From JBHPCZ01 sp042573625 (lineage in GTDB: Bacteria; Desulfobacterota; Desulfobacteria; Desulfobacterales; UBA11574), in the NCBI GenBank assembly GCA_042573625.1, contig JBHPCZ010000006.1, forward strand, positions 1 to 58,293: a DNA stretch of 58,293 nt. The letters are read 5' to 3'. Below, piece by piece: positions 8,089 through 15,733 of this stretch. Under the pieces are notes generated by a model, which was given only the letters and a program-made list of their open reading frames with translations, was not told where the DNA came from and ran no database searches. Every line of letters begins with the position of its first letter. The stretch's first letter is position 1. Made by a program: the position numbers and the translations under genes.

Positions 8089-9261
8089 ATGAAGGAACGA
8101 ACTAAGCTGTTGTTGATCATTCTTGTTTTTTTGACCTGCTACTACGTCCCCTGGGACCATCCGACCATCCGGCAATCCGGTCTGGAAGCCTTTATGATGC
8201 TTCAGGAATACGCCCAAAAACATGTCCTGACCTGTCTGATTCCGGCATTTTTCATTGCCGGCGCAATTGCGGTTTTCGTTTCCCAGGCGGCGGTTCTGAA
8301 GTATTTCGGAGCGCAGGCAAAGAAAATTTTGGCCTATTCCGTGGCCAGCATCTCCGGCACTATCCTGGCGGTCTGCTCCTGCACGGTTCTGCCGCTTTTT
8401 GCCGGGATCTACTCCCGGGGTGCCGGGATCGGCCCTGCCACGGCGTTTCTCTATTCCGGTCCGGCCATCAATGTTCTGGCCATTACCCTGACCGCTAAAA
8501 TCCTGGGATGGCAGTTGGGTCTGGCCCGGGCCGTCGGCGCAATTGTCTTTGCGATTGTCACCGGTTTGCTTATGGCATTTATTTTTCGAAAAGACGATGC
8601 GGCCCGTACCGCCGGTCAAATGTATTTTCCCGATGAGGAAGGTAAGGAGCGCACGCTGTTGCAGGATTCGCTCTATATCGGCACCATGGTGTTGATTCTG
8701 GTCTTTGCCGCTTTTGCACGCCCCGCTGAAGGGTCCACCGGCCTCTGGCCCTCGATTTTCGCCGCCAAATGGTATATCACCGCCGGTCTGCTGGTATCGC
8801 TGGCGCTCATGCTCAAGTCCTGGTTCACCGGAGATGAGCGAAAGAACTGGGTGGAATCGACGTGGGGGTTTATGAAACAGATCTTTCCACTTCTGGCCGC
8901 GGGCGTACTGGTGGCCGGCTTCATGCTTGGGCGTCCGGGTCACCCTGCTCTGATACCCGATCATTACATCCACAGCCTCGTGGGCGGAAACTCTCTGTGG
9001 GCCAATCTCTTTGCATCGGTTGCCGGCGCTTTCATGTATTTTGCCACACTCACCGAAGTGCCTATTCTCGAAGGTCTGCTGGGGGCTGGCATGGGGAAAG
9101 GGCCTGCGCTGGCGTTGCTGCTGGCCGGGCCGGCCCTCTCGCTCCCCAACATGCTGGTGATCGGAAGTGTTATGGGGATGAAAAAAACCGCGACATTTTG
9201 CACAATTATTGTCATCATGTCCACCATTGCCGGCATGACTTATGGGTGGATCGCAGGGTAA
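8089..9261 (+). CDS. ArsP-like/DUF318 permease
   Basis: 390 aa with about 8-10 hydrophobic segments in two halves around a charged cytosolic loop near residues 165-190. The signature VCSCTVLPLFAGIYSRGAG with SGPAINVLAI matches the PF03773 permease family, whose characterised ArsP members export trivalent organoarsenicals. The CSC pair may hold the substrate. The second half repeats the pattern (ATLTEVPILEGLLGAGMGKG, LLAGPALSLPNMLVIG). The ATG at 8089 follows GAGG. It lies directly after arsR and before thioredoxin genes. Arsenic is the most likely substrate from context, but other metals are possible. Confidence 0.8.
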   Translation: MKERTKLLLIILVFLTCYYVPWDHPTIRQSGLEAFMMLQEYAQKHVLTCLIPAFFIAGAIAVFVSQAAVLKYFGAQAKKILAYSVASISGTILAVCSCTVLPLFAGIYSRGAGIGPATAFLYSGPAINVLAITLTAKILGWQLGLARAVGAIVFAIVTGLLMAFIFRKDDAARTAGQMYFPDEEGKERTLLQDSLYIGTMVLILVFAAFARPAEGSTGLWPSIFAAKWYITAGLLVSLALMLKSWFTGDERKNWVESTWGFMKQIFPLLAAGVLVAGFMLGRPGHPALIPDHYIHSLVGGNSLWANLFASVAGAFMYFATLTEVPILEGLLGAGMGKGPALALLLAGPALSLPNMLVIGSVMGMKKTATFCTIIVIMSTIAGMTYGWIAG

Positions 9262-9298
9262 CCCGAATAATGAAATTTCCGGGATAATGGAGGAAAAC

Positions 9299-9799
9299 AT
9301 GTCATCAAACGAAGTCACTCAAATCAGAGTCGGCAAGCACCCCGCGGGCATCATCGAATTGAAACAGGTTCTGGAAGCGGTGTCTAAGGAGTGCAAAGGA
9401 ATGTCCGACGATGAAATCAAAGCCGAACTGATCAAAAGATTATCCCAAAAAAACTACATCAGCAGCAACGCAAAGGATGTTTACGGTCAGGCTTTTTTAA
9501 GAGAGTACAAGAAGTTTGTCGGGGAGCCGTTTGAGGACACGGACGCAGGTGGCTTAGAGATAAAGGTCTTAGGGCCGGGCTGTCCGCAATGTGAAAAGCT
9601 TGAGCAGGATCTCATGGCCGTGATGGCTGAACTCAATATTGCCGCCGGGCTTGAACATGTGCGGGATATCGCCGAAATTGGAAGCTACGGCATTATGGGA
9701 ACACCCGGCCTGGTCATCAACGGCGAGGTAAAGGCTGTCGGTTCCGTTCCGCCGAAAAATAAGCTCAAAGAATGGCTCATGGAAGCAGAACAAAAATAA
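9299..9799 (+). CDS. Thioredoxin-fold protein with N-terminal helical domain
   Basis: 166 aa; the ATG at 9299 follows GGAGG at ideal spacing. Residues 1-80 are a small domain (MSDDEIKAELIKRLSQKNYI, VYGQAFLREYKKFVGEPFED). Residues about 82-166 are a short thioredoxin fold of the redox-active disulfide protein 2 type: KVLGPGCPQCEKLEQD with a CxxC, then YGIMGTPGLVINGEVKAVGSVP with the cis-proline. Cytosolic. The C-terminal half is paralogous to the 77-aa protein that follows. The likely role is dithiol chemistry for the permease or repressor system (inference). Confidence 0.85.
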   Translation: MSSNEVTQIRVGKHPAGIIELKQVLEAVSKECKGMSDDEIKAELIKRLSQKNYISSNAKDVYGQAFLREYKKFVGEPFEDTDAGGLEIKVLGPGCPQCEKLEQDLMAVMAELNIAAGLEHVRDIAEIGSYGIMGTPGLVINGEVKAVGSVPPKNKLKEWLMEAEQK

Positions 9800-9880
9800 A
9801 CAGGGTAGGCTCTAACAATAAACAGACAACTCAACAAGTTGTCCATTTAACTATTTGACCAAATCATAAAGGAGAAAGAT

Positions 9881-10114
9881 ATGGACATTAAGGTACTGGG
9901 CCCGGGTTGCCCGAAATGTCACCAGGTTGAAAAAATCGTAAAGGAAGTCATAATGGAAGAAGGCGTTGATGCAACCGTCGACAAGGTGACCGATGTCATG
10001 AAAATCGCCGGTTACGGTGTGTTCGGTACTCCGGCGGTGATTGTTGACGGCGAGGTCAAAAGTGTCGGCAAGATTCCCGCTAAAGAGGACGTCAAGGCAT
10101 GGCTGAATAAATAG
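9881..10114 (+). CDS. Small thioredoxin-fold redox protein
   Basis: 77 aa, complete. MDIKVLGPGCPKCHQVEKIV holds the CxxC; YGVFGTPAVIVDGEVKSVGKIP holds the cis-Pro loop. It is of glutaredoxin-like size and equals the C-terminal half of the preceding gene, which suggests duplication. AAAGGAG precedes the start. Proteins of this type are regular companions of ArsP-like permeases in anaerobes. Confidence 0.9.
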   Translation: MDIKVLGPGCPKCHQVEKIVKEVIMEEGVDATVDKVTDVMKIAGYGVFGTPAVIVDGEVKSVGKIPAKEDVKAWLNK

Positions 10115-10249
10115 TGGATTTCTTTTCAATGATGAAGATACCCAAAAGGTTAAAATTCCGGTCCGATCCGTTTGTGAACGAGAAACATTGATGATGCGAT
10201 AGCCGTTACAAACCACTCGGACTCATGCTGCAGATAAGGAGTTGAATCG

Positions 10250-10636
10250 GTGAAAAAATTGCGATTCCGGATTTGTTTTCCACTCTGGATATGTTTGTTT
10301 TTATCAATCTCAATTTCAGGAAATGCCCAGGCAGAAGAATTTAACAATGTTCCGGTCAAAGGAATGGTCACGATGGTCGATCTGGGCGCCAAGAAATGCA
10401 TCCCGTGTAAAATGATGGCACCCATTTTGGAAAAAATGAAAAAGATATATCATAAAAAGGCTGCCATTGTTTTTATCGATGTAAGGGAAAACCGGGAACA
10501 GATAGCGCGCTTTGGCATTGAAACCATACCCACACAAATATTTTTTGATGCAAATTGCAGGGAAGTTTATCGGCATGTGGGGTTTATGGGTGAAAAAGAT
10601 ATCGTGCGCCAATTAACGAAGATGGGCGTAGATTAA
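10250..10636 (+). CDS. Exported thioredoxin-like protein
   Basis: 128 aa from a GTG at 10250 with AAGGAG eight bases upstream. A signal peptide covers about residues 1-28 (positive start, hydrophobic core, cleavage after a NAQA-like site). The mature part is a thioredoxin domain with KKCIPCKMMAPILEKM and a TIPTQIFFDANCREVYRHVGF segment. It is clearly paralogous to the C-terminal half of the 314-aa gene at 12560. The likely function is an extracytoplasmic thiol-disulfide exchanger fed by the CcdA-type protein at 13560 (inference). Confidence 0.85.
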   Translation: MKKLRFRICFPLWICLFLSISISGNAQAEEFNNVPVKGMVTMVDLGAKKCIPCKMMAPILEKMKKIYHKKAAIVFIDVRENREQIARFGIETIPTQIFFDANCREVYRHVGFMGEKDIVRQLTKMGVD

Positions 10637-10685
10637 ACCCGGCCGGATTATAAAAAACATATAGTTTATAAGGGAAAGAGATCCC

Positions 10686-11027
10686 ATGGAAAAACGTCAG
10701 ACAAATATGAATTTGGAACCGCACCTCGATGCTTTTCTCAGCATGTTTATTGCCGAGAGAGGTGGTGTCCTGTCTGTCTTCAACGGAACCACCGTGGTCG
10801 GGTGATGAAGAGGGGTCAAAGGGCCGATCGGTCGGATCGGCGGGCCGATCAACAATCGGGAATATATCTATTTCAAGGTGTTGGATATAGAGCTTTACAT
10901 CGAAAAAGGGCTCATCGACGACCTGCCGAATCAGGATTTTAAAGTAAAGGTGCTCATGGGGGATTATGGTTGTCGATTCATTCGGTTTGACGAATGTGCA
11001 ACAGGGAAGGAGGTATATGATGAATAA
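10686..11027 (+). CDS. Predicted selenoprotein with consecutive Sec-Sec (UU) pair, copy 1
   Basis: Standard translation stops at codon 40, but the frame goes on coherently if the two consecutive TGA codons at 10803-10808 are read through. The result is 113 aa ending at TAA 11025-11027. Around the pair: FNGTTVVG, then UU, then RGVKGPIGRIGGPI; the tail has ELYIEK and VLMGDYGCR. The same protein with the same TGA TGA is found at 20031-20324, and similarity continues past the pair, so decay is unlikely. A hairpin with loop GGTCG sits 15 bases after the second TGA. The end overlaps the next gene's start by eight bases. No named family is recognised; a thiol/selenol redox function is inferred. SelA/SelB are not in the window. 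Confidence 0.75.
10824..10840 (+). promoter_or_regulatory. SECIS-like hairpin after TGA TGA, copy 1
   Basis: CCGATC (10824-10829), loop GGTCG (10830-10834), GATCGG (10835-10840): six perfect pairs, starting 15 bases after the second TGA. Bacterial SECIS elements are short hairpins just downstream of the UGA with a G/U-containing apical loop, such as GGUC in E. coli formate dehydrogenase. The other UU gene has the same loop with base-pair changes in the stem. Confidence 0.6.
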
Positions 11028-11628
11028 TTTTGAGGATATTTTCGAAACCGGCGTAAAATTTCACGGCCACCGGTGTCCAGCCATGCCCATGGGGCTCAGG
11101 GCGGGGCTGGCGGCCATGAAGGTGCTGGAGGTCGAGCGTGCACAAGACAAGGAGCTTTTTATTAAATCAGAAACCGGGAAGGGCCACGCGGCCGGGTGTT
11201 TTCTGGACGGCCTCATGATGGCTACCGGCTGCACCTACGGTAAATCCAACATCGAAAAACTCTATTACAACAAGATGGCCTTTACCCTGATCGATCAGAA
11301 GTCGGGGCGCGCGGTCCGGGTTTCGCTGAAGCCCGCCTTCTTTGAAAACGCACTGAAATCTCCCTTTGTCCAAAAACGCAAAGCCGGGGTGCCGCCCCAG
11401 GACATTGAGCCGGAGATTCTCGATCCGATGTTGGATCGGATTAAAAGTCTTCCCGAATCCGAATTTCTAGACGTCGGATCTGTTCGCACTGTCGAGGTCA
11501 AGAAAGGAAAAGGGGTTTTCGCGGCCAAACCGTGTGAAAACTGCGGTGAGCTGACCTTTGTCAACAAGCTGAGACAGACGGTTGACGATAAACAGGTCTG
11601 CATCCCCTGTTCGGGTTACGAAGAGTAA
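11020..11628 (+). CDS. FmdE-family protein with C-terminal zinc ribbon
   Basis: 202 aa from the ATG at 11020 (AAGGAGG six bases upstream; an adjacent ATG lies at 11017). The N-terminal FmdE domain has VKFHGHRCPAMPMGLRAGLAA and GHAAGCFLDGLMMATGCTYG with conserved His and Cys residues. The C-terminus has a four-Cys ribbon: PCENCGELTF and CIPCSGYEE. FmdE proteins are linked to molybdenum/tungsten formylmethanofuran dehydrogenase operons and are widespread in sulfate reducers; the biochemical role is not settled. The start overlaps the UU selenoprotein gene, so the two are probably translationally coupled. Confidence 0.85.
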   Translation: MNNFEDIFETGVKFHGHRCPAMPMGLRAGLAAMKVLEVERAQDKELFIKSETGKGHAAGCFLDGLMMATGCTYGKSNIEKLYYNKMAFTLIDQKSGRAVRVSLKPAFFENALKSPFVQKRKAGVPPQDIEPEILDPMLDRIKSLPESEFLDVGSVRTVEVKKGKGVFAAKPCENCGELTFVNKLRQTVDDKQVCIPCSGYEE

Positions 11629-11708
11629 GGGAATCGAATGCGCCGGTTTTATGACGCGTTGGGTGCCTGCAACGAACACTGGGAAACCGGACAAAAGGAA
11701 TTGTACAC

Positions 11709-12461
11709 ATGATGCTTGCAGTGACAACCGCCGTCATCCTCGTTCTGGCTTTTATCTTTTCCATGCTGGGACTGGGCGGGGCCATGCTCTATATCCCTGT
11801 TTTTCACTGGTTCGGTTATGACTTCAAATCAGTGGCCATCCCCACTGGACTCCTGCTCAACGGAATCACGGTGGTTTCAGCCAGCATCGTCTATTTCCGG
11901 TCGAAAATGGTGGACGTCAAAGGGTCCATACCGCTGGTGATCTCATCATTCATCGGAGCGCCGCTCGGGGCTTTTTTAACCAGCTTGGTTCCTACACGGA
12001 CACTGATCCTATTATTTGCCCTGTGCATGCTGTTTGCCGGCGGGCGGATGCTGCTGAGCTCGACAAGTCCGGACAAAGAAACCATGATGCCTTTTCACCA
12101 ACGCGCCATATTAATGGCCGTGGGCGGATTTTTTATCGGCATGGTCGCCGGACTGCTCGGTATCGGCGGCGGCTTTTTATTCGTTCCGTTGATGCTGGCC
12201 ATGGGGTACCCCACCAAACAGGCTGCGGCAACCAGTGCGTTCGTGGTCATTTTCTCCTCCTTTTCCGGTTTTGCGGGTCACGTTGCTGAAGGCCATTTCA
12301 ATTGGCCTTTGATGGTGGTTACAGGTATTGCCGTGGTTGTCGGTGCCCAGGTCGGGGCTTACGTGATGAAGGAAAAGATGAAAGCTAAGTGGATCAAACA
12401 GATGTTTGCCGTGGTGTTATTGGCTGTGGCAGTGAAGCTTTTATGGAAGCTTTACCTGTAG
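11709..12461 (+). CDS. TSUP (TauE/SafE) permease
   Basis: 250 aa, about eight membrane segments. Two TSUP half motifs: FSMLGLGGAMLYIPVFHWFGYD (about 18-39) and GMVAGLLGIGGGFLFVPLML (about 145-165), the second followed by KQAAATSAFVVIFSSFSGF. The family moves sulfite, sulfonates or related anions. It lies in the thiol/metalloid island between FmdE and the SurA-thioredoxin gene. It is distant from the TSUP at 14866 and has the more canonical GIGGG motif. Confidence 0.85.
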   Translation: MMLAVTTAVILVLAFIFSMLGLGGAMLYIPVFHWFGYDFKSVAIPTGLLLNGITVVSASIVYFRSKMVDVKGSIPLVISSFIGAPLGAFLTSLVPTRTLILLFALCMLFAGGRMLLSSTSPDKETMMPFHQRAILMAVGGFFIGMVAGLLGIGGGFLFVPLMLAMGYPTKQAAATSAFVVIFSSFSGFAGHVAEGHFNWPLMVVTGIAVVVGAQVGAYVMKEKMKAKWIKQMFAVVLLAVAVKLLWKLYL

Positions 12462-12559
12462 ATTGGCATTGTATCGAGCGCATTAAATCAAAACCGATTA
12501 TAGCTGATGCGACGCACTGCAACTTTTGCATCGATCAAAAAGAAAAGGATATTTGCACA

Positions 12560-13504
12560 ATGAACCACAAAGCAATTACGGCCGTTTCGAAATATCGGAT
12601 AGCCCTCTGGGGAATTTTGATTACGACGGTGGTGTTATCCCAGGTCTCGGCACCGATGGCATCACCGGCCAAAACAGCGACCGTGGAAGCGGTTTACCCC
12701 GGCCTGGCCACGGGAGTACTTAAATCCGCCAGGCTGGTAAGTCTTGATAAAGGCGTACTGTTGGAGGCCGGCACGGTTCTAATTGATGAATCGCTCCTAA
12801 AAAAGACCATCGACGATGCAGACCCGAAACTCCGTGAACAGTTACATAAGAACCTCTTTTTCATTCTGGAAAAACAGGCAACCCAAAAAATTCTGTTTCG
12901 CCAGGCGGCCGATGCCGGTTATGTGGTTAAAGGCCATGCAAATCAGATTGTCATGATGTATCTCAATGACAAGGCTTCCGGGGTAACTGTCTCTGATGCG
13001 GAGGCAAAGCATTTTTATGATAACAACAAGGAGATGATCGGGAGCATATCCTTTGAACAGGCCAAAAATTCGGTCGAAAACTATCTCCTGCAGCAGAAAA
13101 AACATGCGGCCATCGAGAAATACATACAGGAGCTGGGACAGCATATAGAGATCCGAATCGACAGCCAATGGGTCAAAAACCAGAACGCCTTGGCAAAAGA
13201 TAATCCGGTTGACATTGTTCGAAGTTCCGGAAAGCCCACTATGGTTGAATTCGGGGCCACGGGTTGCATTCCCTGCGACATGATGCAGCCCATACTCGCC
13301 AATCTGAGAAAGAAGTATCAAAACAACCTCAACGTGCTGTTTGTTCATGTCAGGGAGGAGCAGATTCTAGCGGCAAGGTACGGCATACGTTCCATCCCGG
13401 TCCAGGTATTTTTTGATAAAGCCGGCCGGGAGGTTTTCCGGCATGAGGGTTTTTACCCGGAAGCGGAAATTACGAAAAATCTCGTTACGATGGGGGTAAA
13501 ATAA
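12560..13504 (+). CDS. Exported SurA-like/thioredoxin fusion
   Basis: 314 aa from the ATG at 12560; the longer frame upstream overlaps the TSUP gene and is rejected. N-terminal signal region (about 1-38), then a helical part that resembles the N-terminal chaperone region of SurA/PpiC proteins (IDESLLKKTIDDADPKLREQ, LFRQAADAGYVVKG, VSDAEAKHFYDNNKEMIG). The C-terminus (about 220-314) is a thioredoxin domain with ATGCIPCDMMQPIL and SIPVQVFFDKAGREVFRHEGF. No peptidyl-prolyl isomerase domain is seen. It probably acts in the periplasm on folding or reduction of cysteine proteins, with reducing power from the adjacent CcdA. Confidence 0.75.
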   Translation: MNHKAITAVSKYRIALWGILITTVVLSQVSAPMASPAKTATVEAVYPGLATGVLKSARLVSLDKGVLLEAGTVLIDESLLKKTIDDADPKLREQLHKNLFFILEKQATQKILFRQAADAGYVVKGHANQIVMMYLNDKASGVTVSDAEAKHFYDNNKEMIGSISFEQAKNSVENYLLQQKKHAAIEKYIQELGQHIEIRIDSQWVKNQNALAKDNPVDIVRSSGKPTMVEFGATGCIPCDMMQPILANLRKKYQNNLNVLFVHVREEQILAARYGIRSIPVQVFFDKAGREVFRHEGFYPEAEITKNLVTMGVK

Positions 13505-13559
13505 GAAGTGAGGAATTCGGCAGAGCCGTGCAGTGCAATTCATCCGAAAAGGAGAGTCA

Positions 13560-14261
13560 ATGCTTGAAACCGTCTTTCTGACCGTGAACGAATGGATTGT
13601 CGGGGGAACCGCTGTTGCCGCCGTGGGCTGTTTTGTGTGGGGAGTTATCAGCGTGCTGTTCAGTCCGTGTCACTTGGCGTCGATTCCGCTCATTGTCGCC
13701 TATGTGGGCGGTCAGCAGAGAGCGCTGAGCCCCAAACAGGCAAGTTCTTATGCGGCACTGTTTACCCTGGGGCTGTTTATCACCATTGCGGTGATCGGGA
13801 TTGTTTGCGCCATGCTGGGCCGCATGCTGGGTGATGTGGGGAATTGGTGGCAGATTTTAATTGGACTAATTCTGGTCTGGGTGGCCCTGGGCATGCTGGG
13901 TGTGGAGAAATGTTCCATGTCCGGCAGTTTGCTGTATCGACTCAATCTGAGAGGGTTGTTCGGTGCCTTTGCACTGGGACTGGCGTACGGCGTGCTGTCC
14001 GGTTCCTGCACCTTCGGTTTTATCGCCCCGATCCTGGCCATTATCACCGTCCAGCAAAAAGTGGCCACCGGGGTTCTTTTTATTTTCCTGTTTGCTGTCG
14101 GCCACTGTTTGCCCATTGTGGTTGCCGGCAGTTCAACCGCAGCGATAAGACGCCTCATGGAAAACAGTACCTGGCAAAACGCCGGAAACTGGTTTCGCAA
14201 AGGCGCCGGTGTGGTGATTTGCCTTTTGGGGGTTTATTTTATTGTGTATCCCTTTGTGTGA
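13560..14261 (+). CDS. CcdA/DsbD-type transmembrane electron carrier
   Basis: 233 aa; the ATG at 13560 follows AAGGAG. Six or so membrane segments with the paired cysteines of the CcdA family: LFSPCHLASIPLIVAYVGG in the first half and GVLSGSCTFGFIAPIL in the second, plus VGHCLPIVVAG. The family carries electrons from cytosolic thioredoxin across the membrane to periplasmic thioredoxin-like proteins. Two such exported proteins are encoded just upstream (10250 and 12560), so a complete relay is present, and trxB is at 1438. Confidence 0.88.
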   Translation: MLETVFLTVNEWIVGGTAVAAVGCFVWGVISVLFSPCHLASIPLIVAYVGGQQRALSPKQASSYAALFTLGLFITIAVIGIVCAMLGRMLGDVGNWWQILIGLILVWVALGMLGVEKCSMSGSLLYRLNLRGLFGAFALGLAYGVLSGSCTFGFIAPILAIITVQQKVATGVLFIFLFAVGHCLPIVVAGSSTAAIRRLMENSTWQNAGNWFRKGAGVVICLLGVYFIVYPFV

Positions 14262-14287
14262 CCCATTCATAAAAAGAGAGGGTTTTG

Positions 14288-14437
14288 ATGGTTTTAAACA
14301 TCACCGAGGAAGAATTTCTCCAAATGAAACAGGTGCTCATGGATGAGGATCGTGAAGAAGCGTTTCGCCTGATCAAGGCATTGCACAAACGGCTGGAGCA
14401 GCAGAAAAACCAGGGACTGAAGTCGCATTTGGGTTAG
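14288..14437 (+). CDS. 49-aa helical small protein A
   Basis: An AAGAGAGGG sits before the ATG at 14288 and the frame is 26 bases after ccdA. The product is a charged helix pair: ITEEEFLQMKQVLMDEDREE, then AFRLIKALHKRLEQQKNQG. No cysteine or membrane part. It has the same length and pattern as the gene at 14595 (Q-M-x3-L/A-x-D-D/E near the centre and a following FxxIKxLxKxLE-type helix), which supports both being real. Function unknown. Confidence 0.6.
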   Translation: MVLNITEEEFLQMKQVLMDEDREEAFRLIKALHKRLEQQKNQGLKSHLG

Positions 14438-14594
14438 CCCACATTTCTTATGAATAATTTATTTGGGTTGTGAAAATGGAAACCTTCTTTTTTATATTTT
14501 CCAATTTGCGTGTTTCCGTGATGAAAAATTATGTTTGATTCTCGACTGTCCCGGTTTCAGGGTTGTTCTGACTCTCGCAACAAGGAGGGACAAT

Positions 14595-14744
14595 ATGAAC
14601 CTGAAAAACATCCACATTAAGCTGGATACTTCTGACATCCAGCAAATCATGTCCATTGCCCTAGACGATGATAAGGATCAGGCACTCACTTTCATTAAAA
14701 AGAACCTGGTAAAGCAGTTGGAAAAGGCGTTACAACCCCATTGA
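14595..14744 (+). CDS. 49-aa helical small protein B
   Basis: A strong AAGGAGGG precedes the ATG at 14595. IHIKLDTSDIQQIMSIALDD and DKDQALTFIKKNLVKQLEKA give two amphipathic helices. It looks like a diverged copy of the 49-aa protein at 14288. It lies between ccdA and a TSUP gene in the same direction. Function unknown; a small accessory or regulatory subunit is one option. Confidence 0.65.
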   Translation: MNLKNIHIKLDTSDIQQIMSIALDDDKDQALTFIKKNLVKQLEKALQPH

Positions 14745-14865
14745 GTGCCGATTTTTGAGGCCAGTTATGGTCCTGCTCAAACCGAACGCTTTGGCCGATG
14801 AGAAGATTATCTGTCGATGTTTTTATCAGTGCCCGAATGTTTGATGAGCTAAGGAGAATGCATTT

Positions 14866-15603
14866 ATGAATCCATTTATAATCATGACGGTGGGTTTGGC
14901 GATGCTGGCCGTCATTTCTGGCATGTTGGGTCTGGGGGTAGCCTTTTCTGCCGTGCCTTTTCTGTCTCTCTTTTTGCCGGATCTGGTCAACCAGGTTCAA
15001 CCGCTGACATTGCTGCTCAACGGCTCGACAGCACTGTTTGCCACATTTGGATTTGCAAAAAGCGGCTTGGTGGACTGGAAAAAAGCAATAACTCTGTCCG
15101 TCATCACGACCCTGTCGGCACCGGCCGGAGCCTGCCTGGCTCACTACATTAATCAAACCTATATTCTGTATGTTTATCTCGCCGTGGTGATCTACTTGGC
15201 CTTTAGCCTGTTCAAACCGGTTAAGGAGAAGGAGGATATAAAGGAGAACTTCCGTCTGGCGCTCGTTTTTGCTGTGCCCATTTCGATTCTGGCTGGATTT
15301 CTCGGCATCGGTCCGGGCTTTTTATTGATGCCCACACTCATCCTTCTGGGTTTTGAAGCCAAGAGGGCTGCCGGCATTAATGCCTTTGCCGTCACACCAC
15401 CGTCATTTTCAGCTCTGGTCCCCCACCTGTCCACTGCGGTTTGGGATATGCGATTAACCGTTGCGCTTCTGATTGTCGGCGCCGTGGGGGCTTTTATGGG
15501 CGCCCGGATCACTAGCCTTTATGTTCCCAGCAGTCGTCTTAAACAGCTTTTCGGGATTTTGATCGTCATTATGACTGCTTACAAAATTTTCACTTTATTC
15601 TAA
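14866..15603 (+). CDS. TSUP-family permease, divergent
   Basis: 245 aa, about eight membrane segments. The half motifs are SGMLGLGVAFSAVPFLSLFLPD and ILAGFLGIGPGFLLMPTLILLGF; the usual GGG is reduced to GVA and GPG. NAFAVTPPSFSALVPHL replaces the usual helix after the second motif. AAGGAG precedes the ATG. It is the last gene before the second ArsR promoter. The substrate is not known; a sulfur or metalloid oxyanion would fit the neighbours (inference). Confidence 0.8.
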   Translation: MNPFIIMTVGLAMLAVISGMLGLGVAFSAVPFLSLFLPDLVNQVQPLTLLLNGSTALFATFGFAKSGLVDWKKAITLSVITTLSAPAGACLAHYINQTYILYVYLAVVIYLAFSLFKPVKEKEDIKENFRLALVFAVPISILAGFLGIGPGFLLMPTLILLGFEAKRAAGINAFAVTPPSFSALVPHLSTAVWDMRLTVALLIVGAVGAFMGARITSLYVPSSRLKQLFGILIVIMTAYKIFTLF

Positions 15604-15669
15604 AAAGTTGTTTGTTAACTGATGGGTATCTTCTGTTTGATCTCAAAAATATTCTACCTTAAATAATGC

Positions 15670-15728
15670 TTGACGTATAGGGCCTCTACTATTATATTTC
15701 GCCACATGACGAAATATAATAGTAGAGG
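15670..15728 (+). promoter_or_regulatory. Promoter with 19-bp perfect palindromic operator
   Basis: TTGACG (15670-15675), 17-base spacer, TATATT (15693-15698). CCTCTACTATTATATTTCG (15683-15701) and its exact complement (15710-15728) flank an 8-base spacer, so the operator covers the -10 box and the start region. The right arm ends in GAGG, which may serve as ribosome site for the ATG at 15734. In the RNA, pairing of the arms could hide it. Confidence 0.8.
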
Positions 15729-15733
15729 TATTT

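Noticed and set aside
7999..9318. 439-codon open frame on the minus strand over the ArsP-like permease
   Set aside because: Low-complexity Gly/Gln/Arg-rich translation; the plus-strand permease has clear family motifs.
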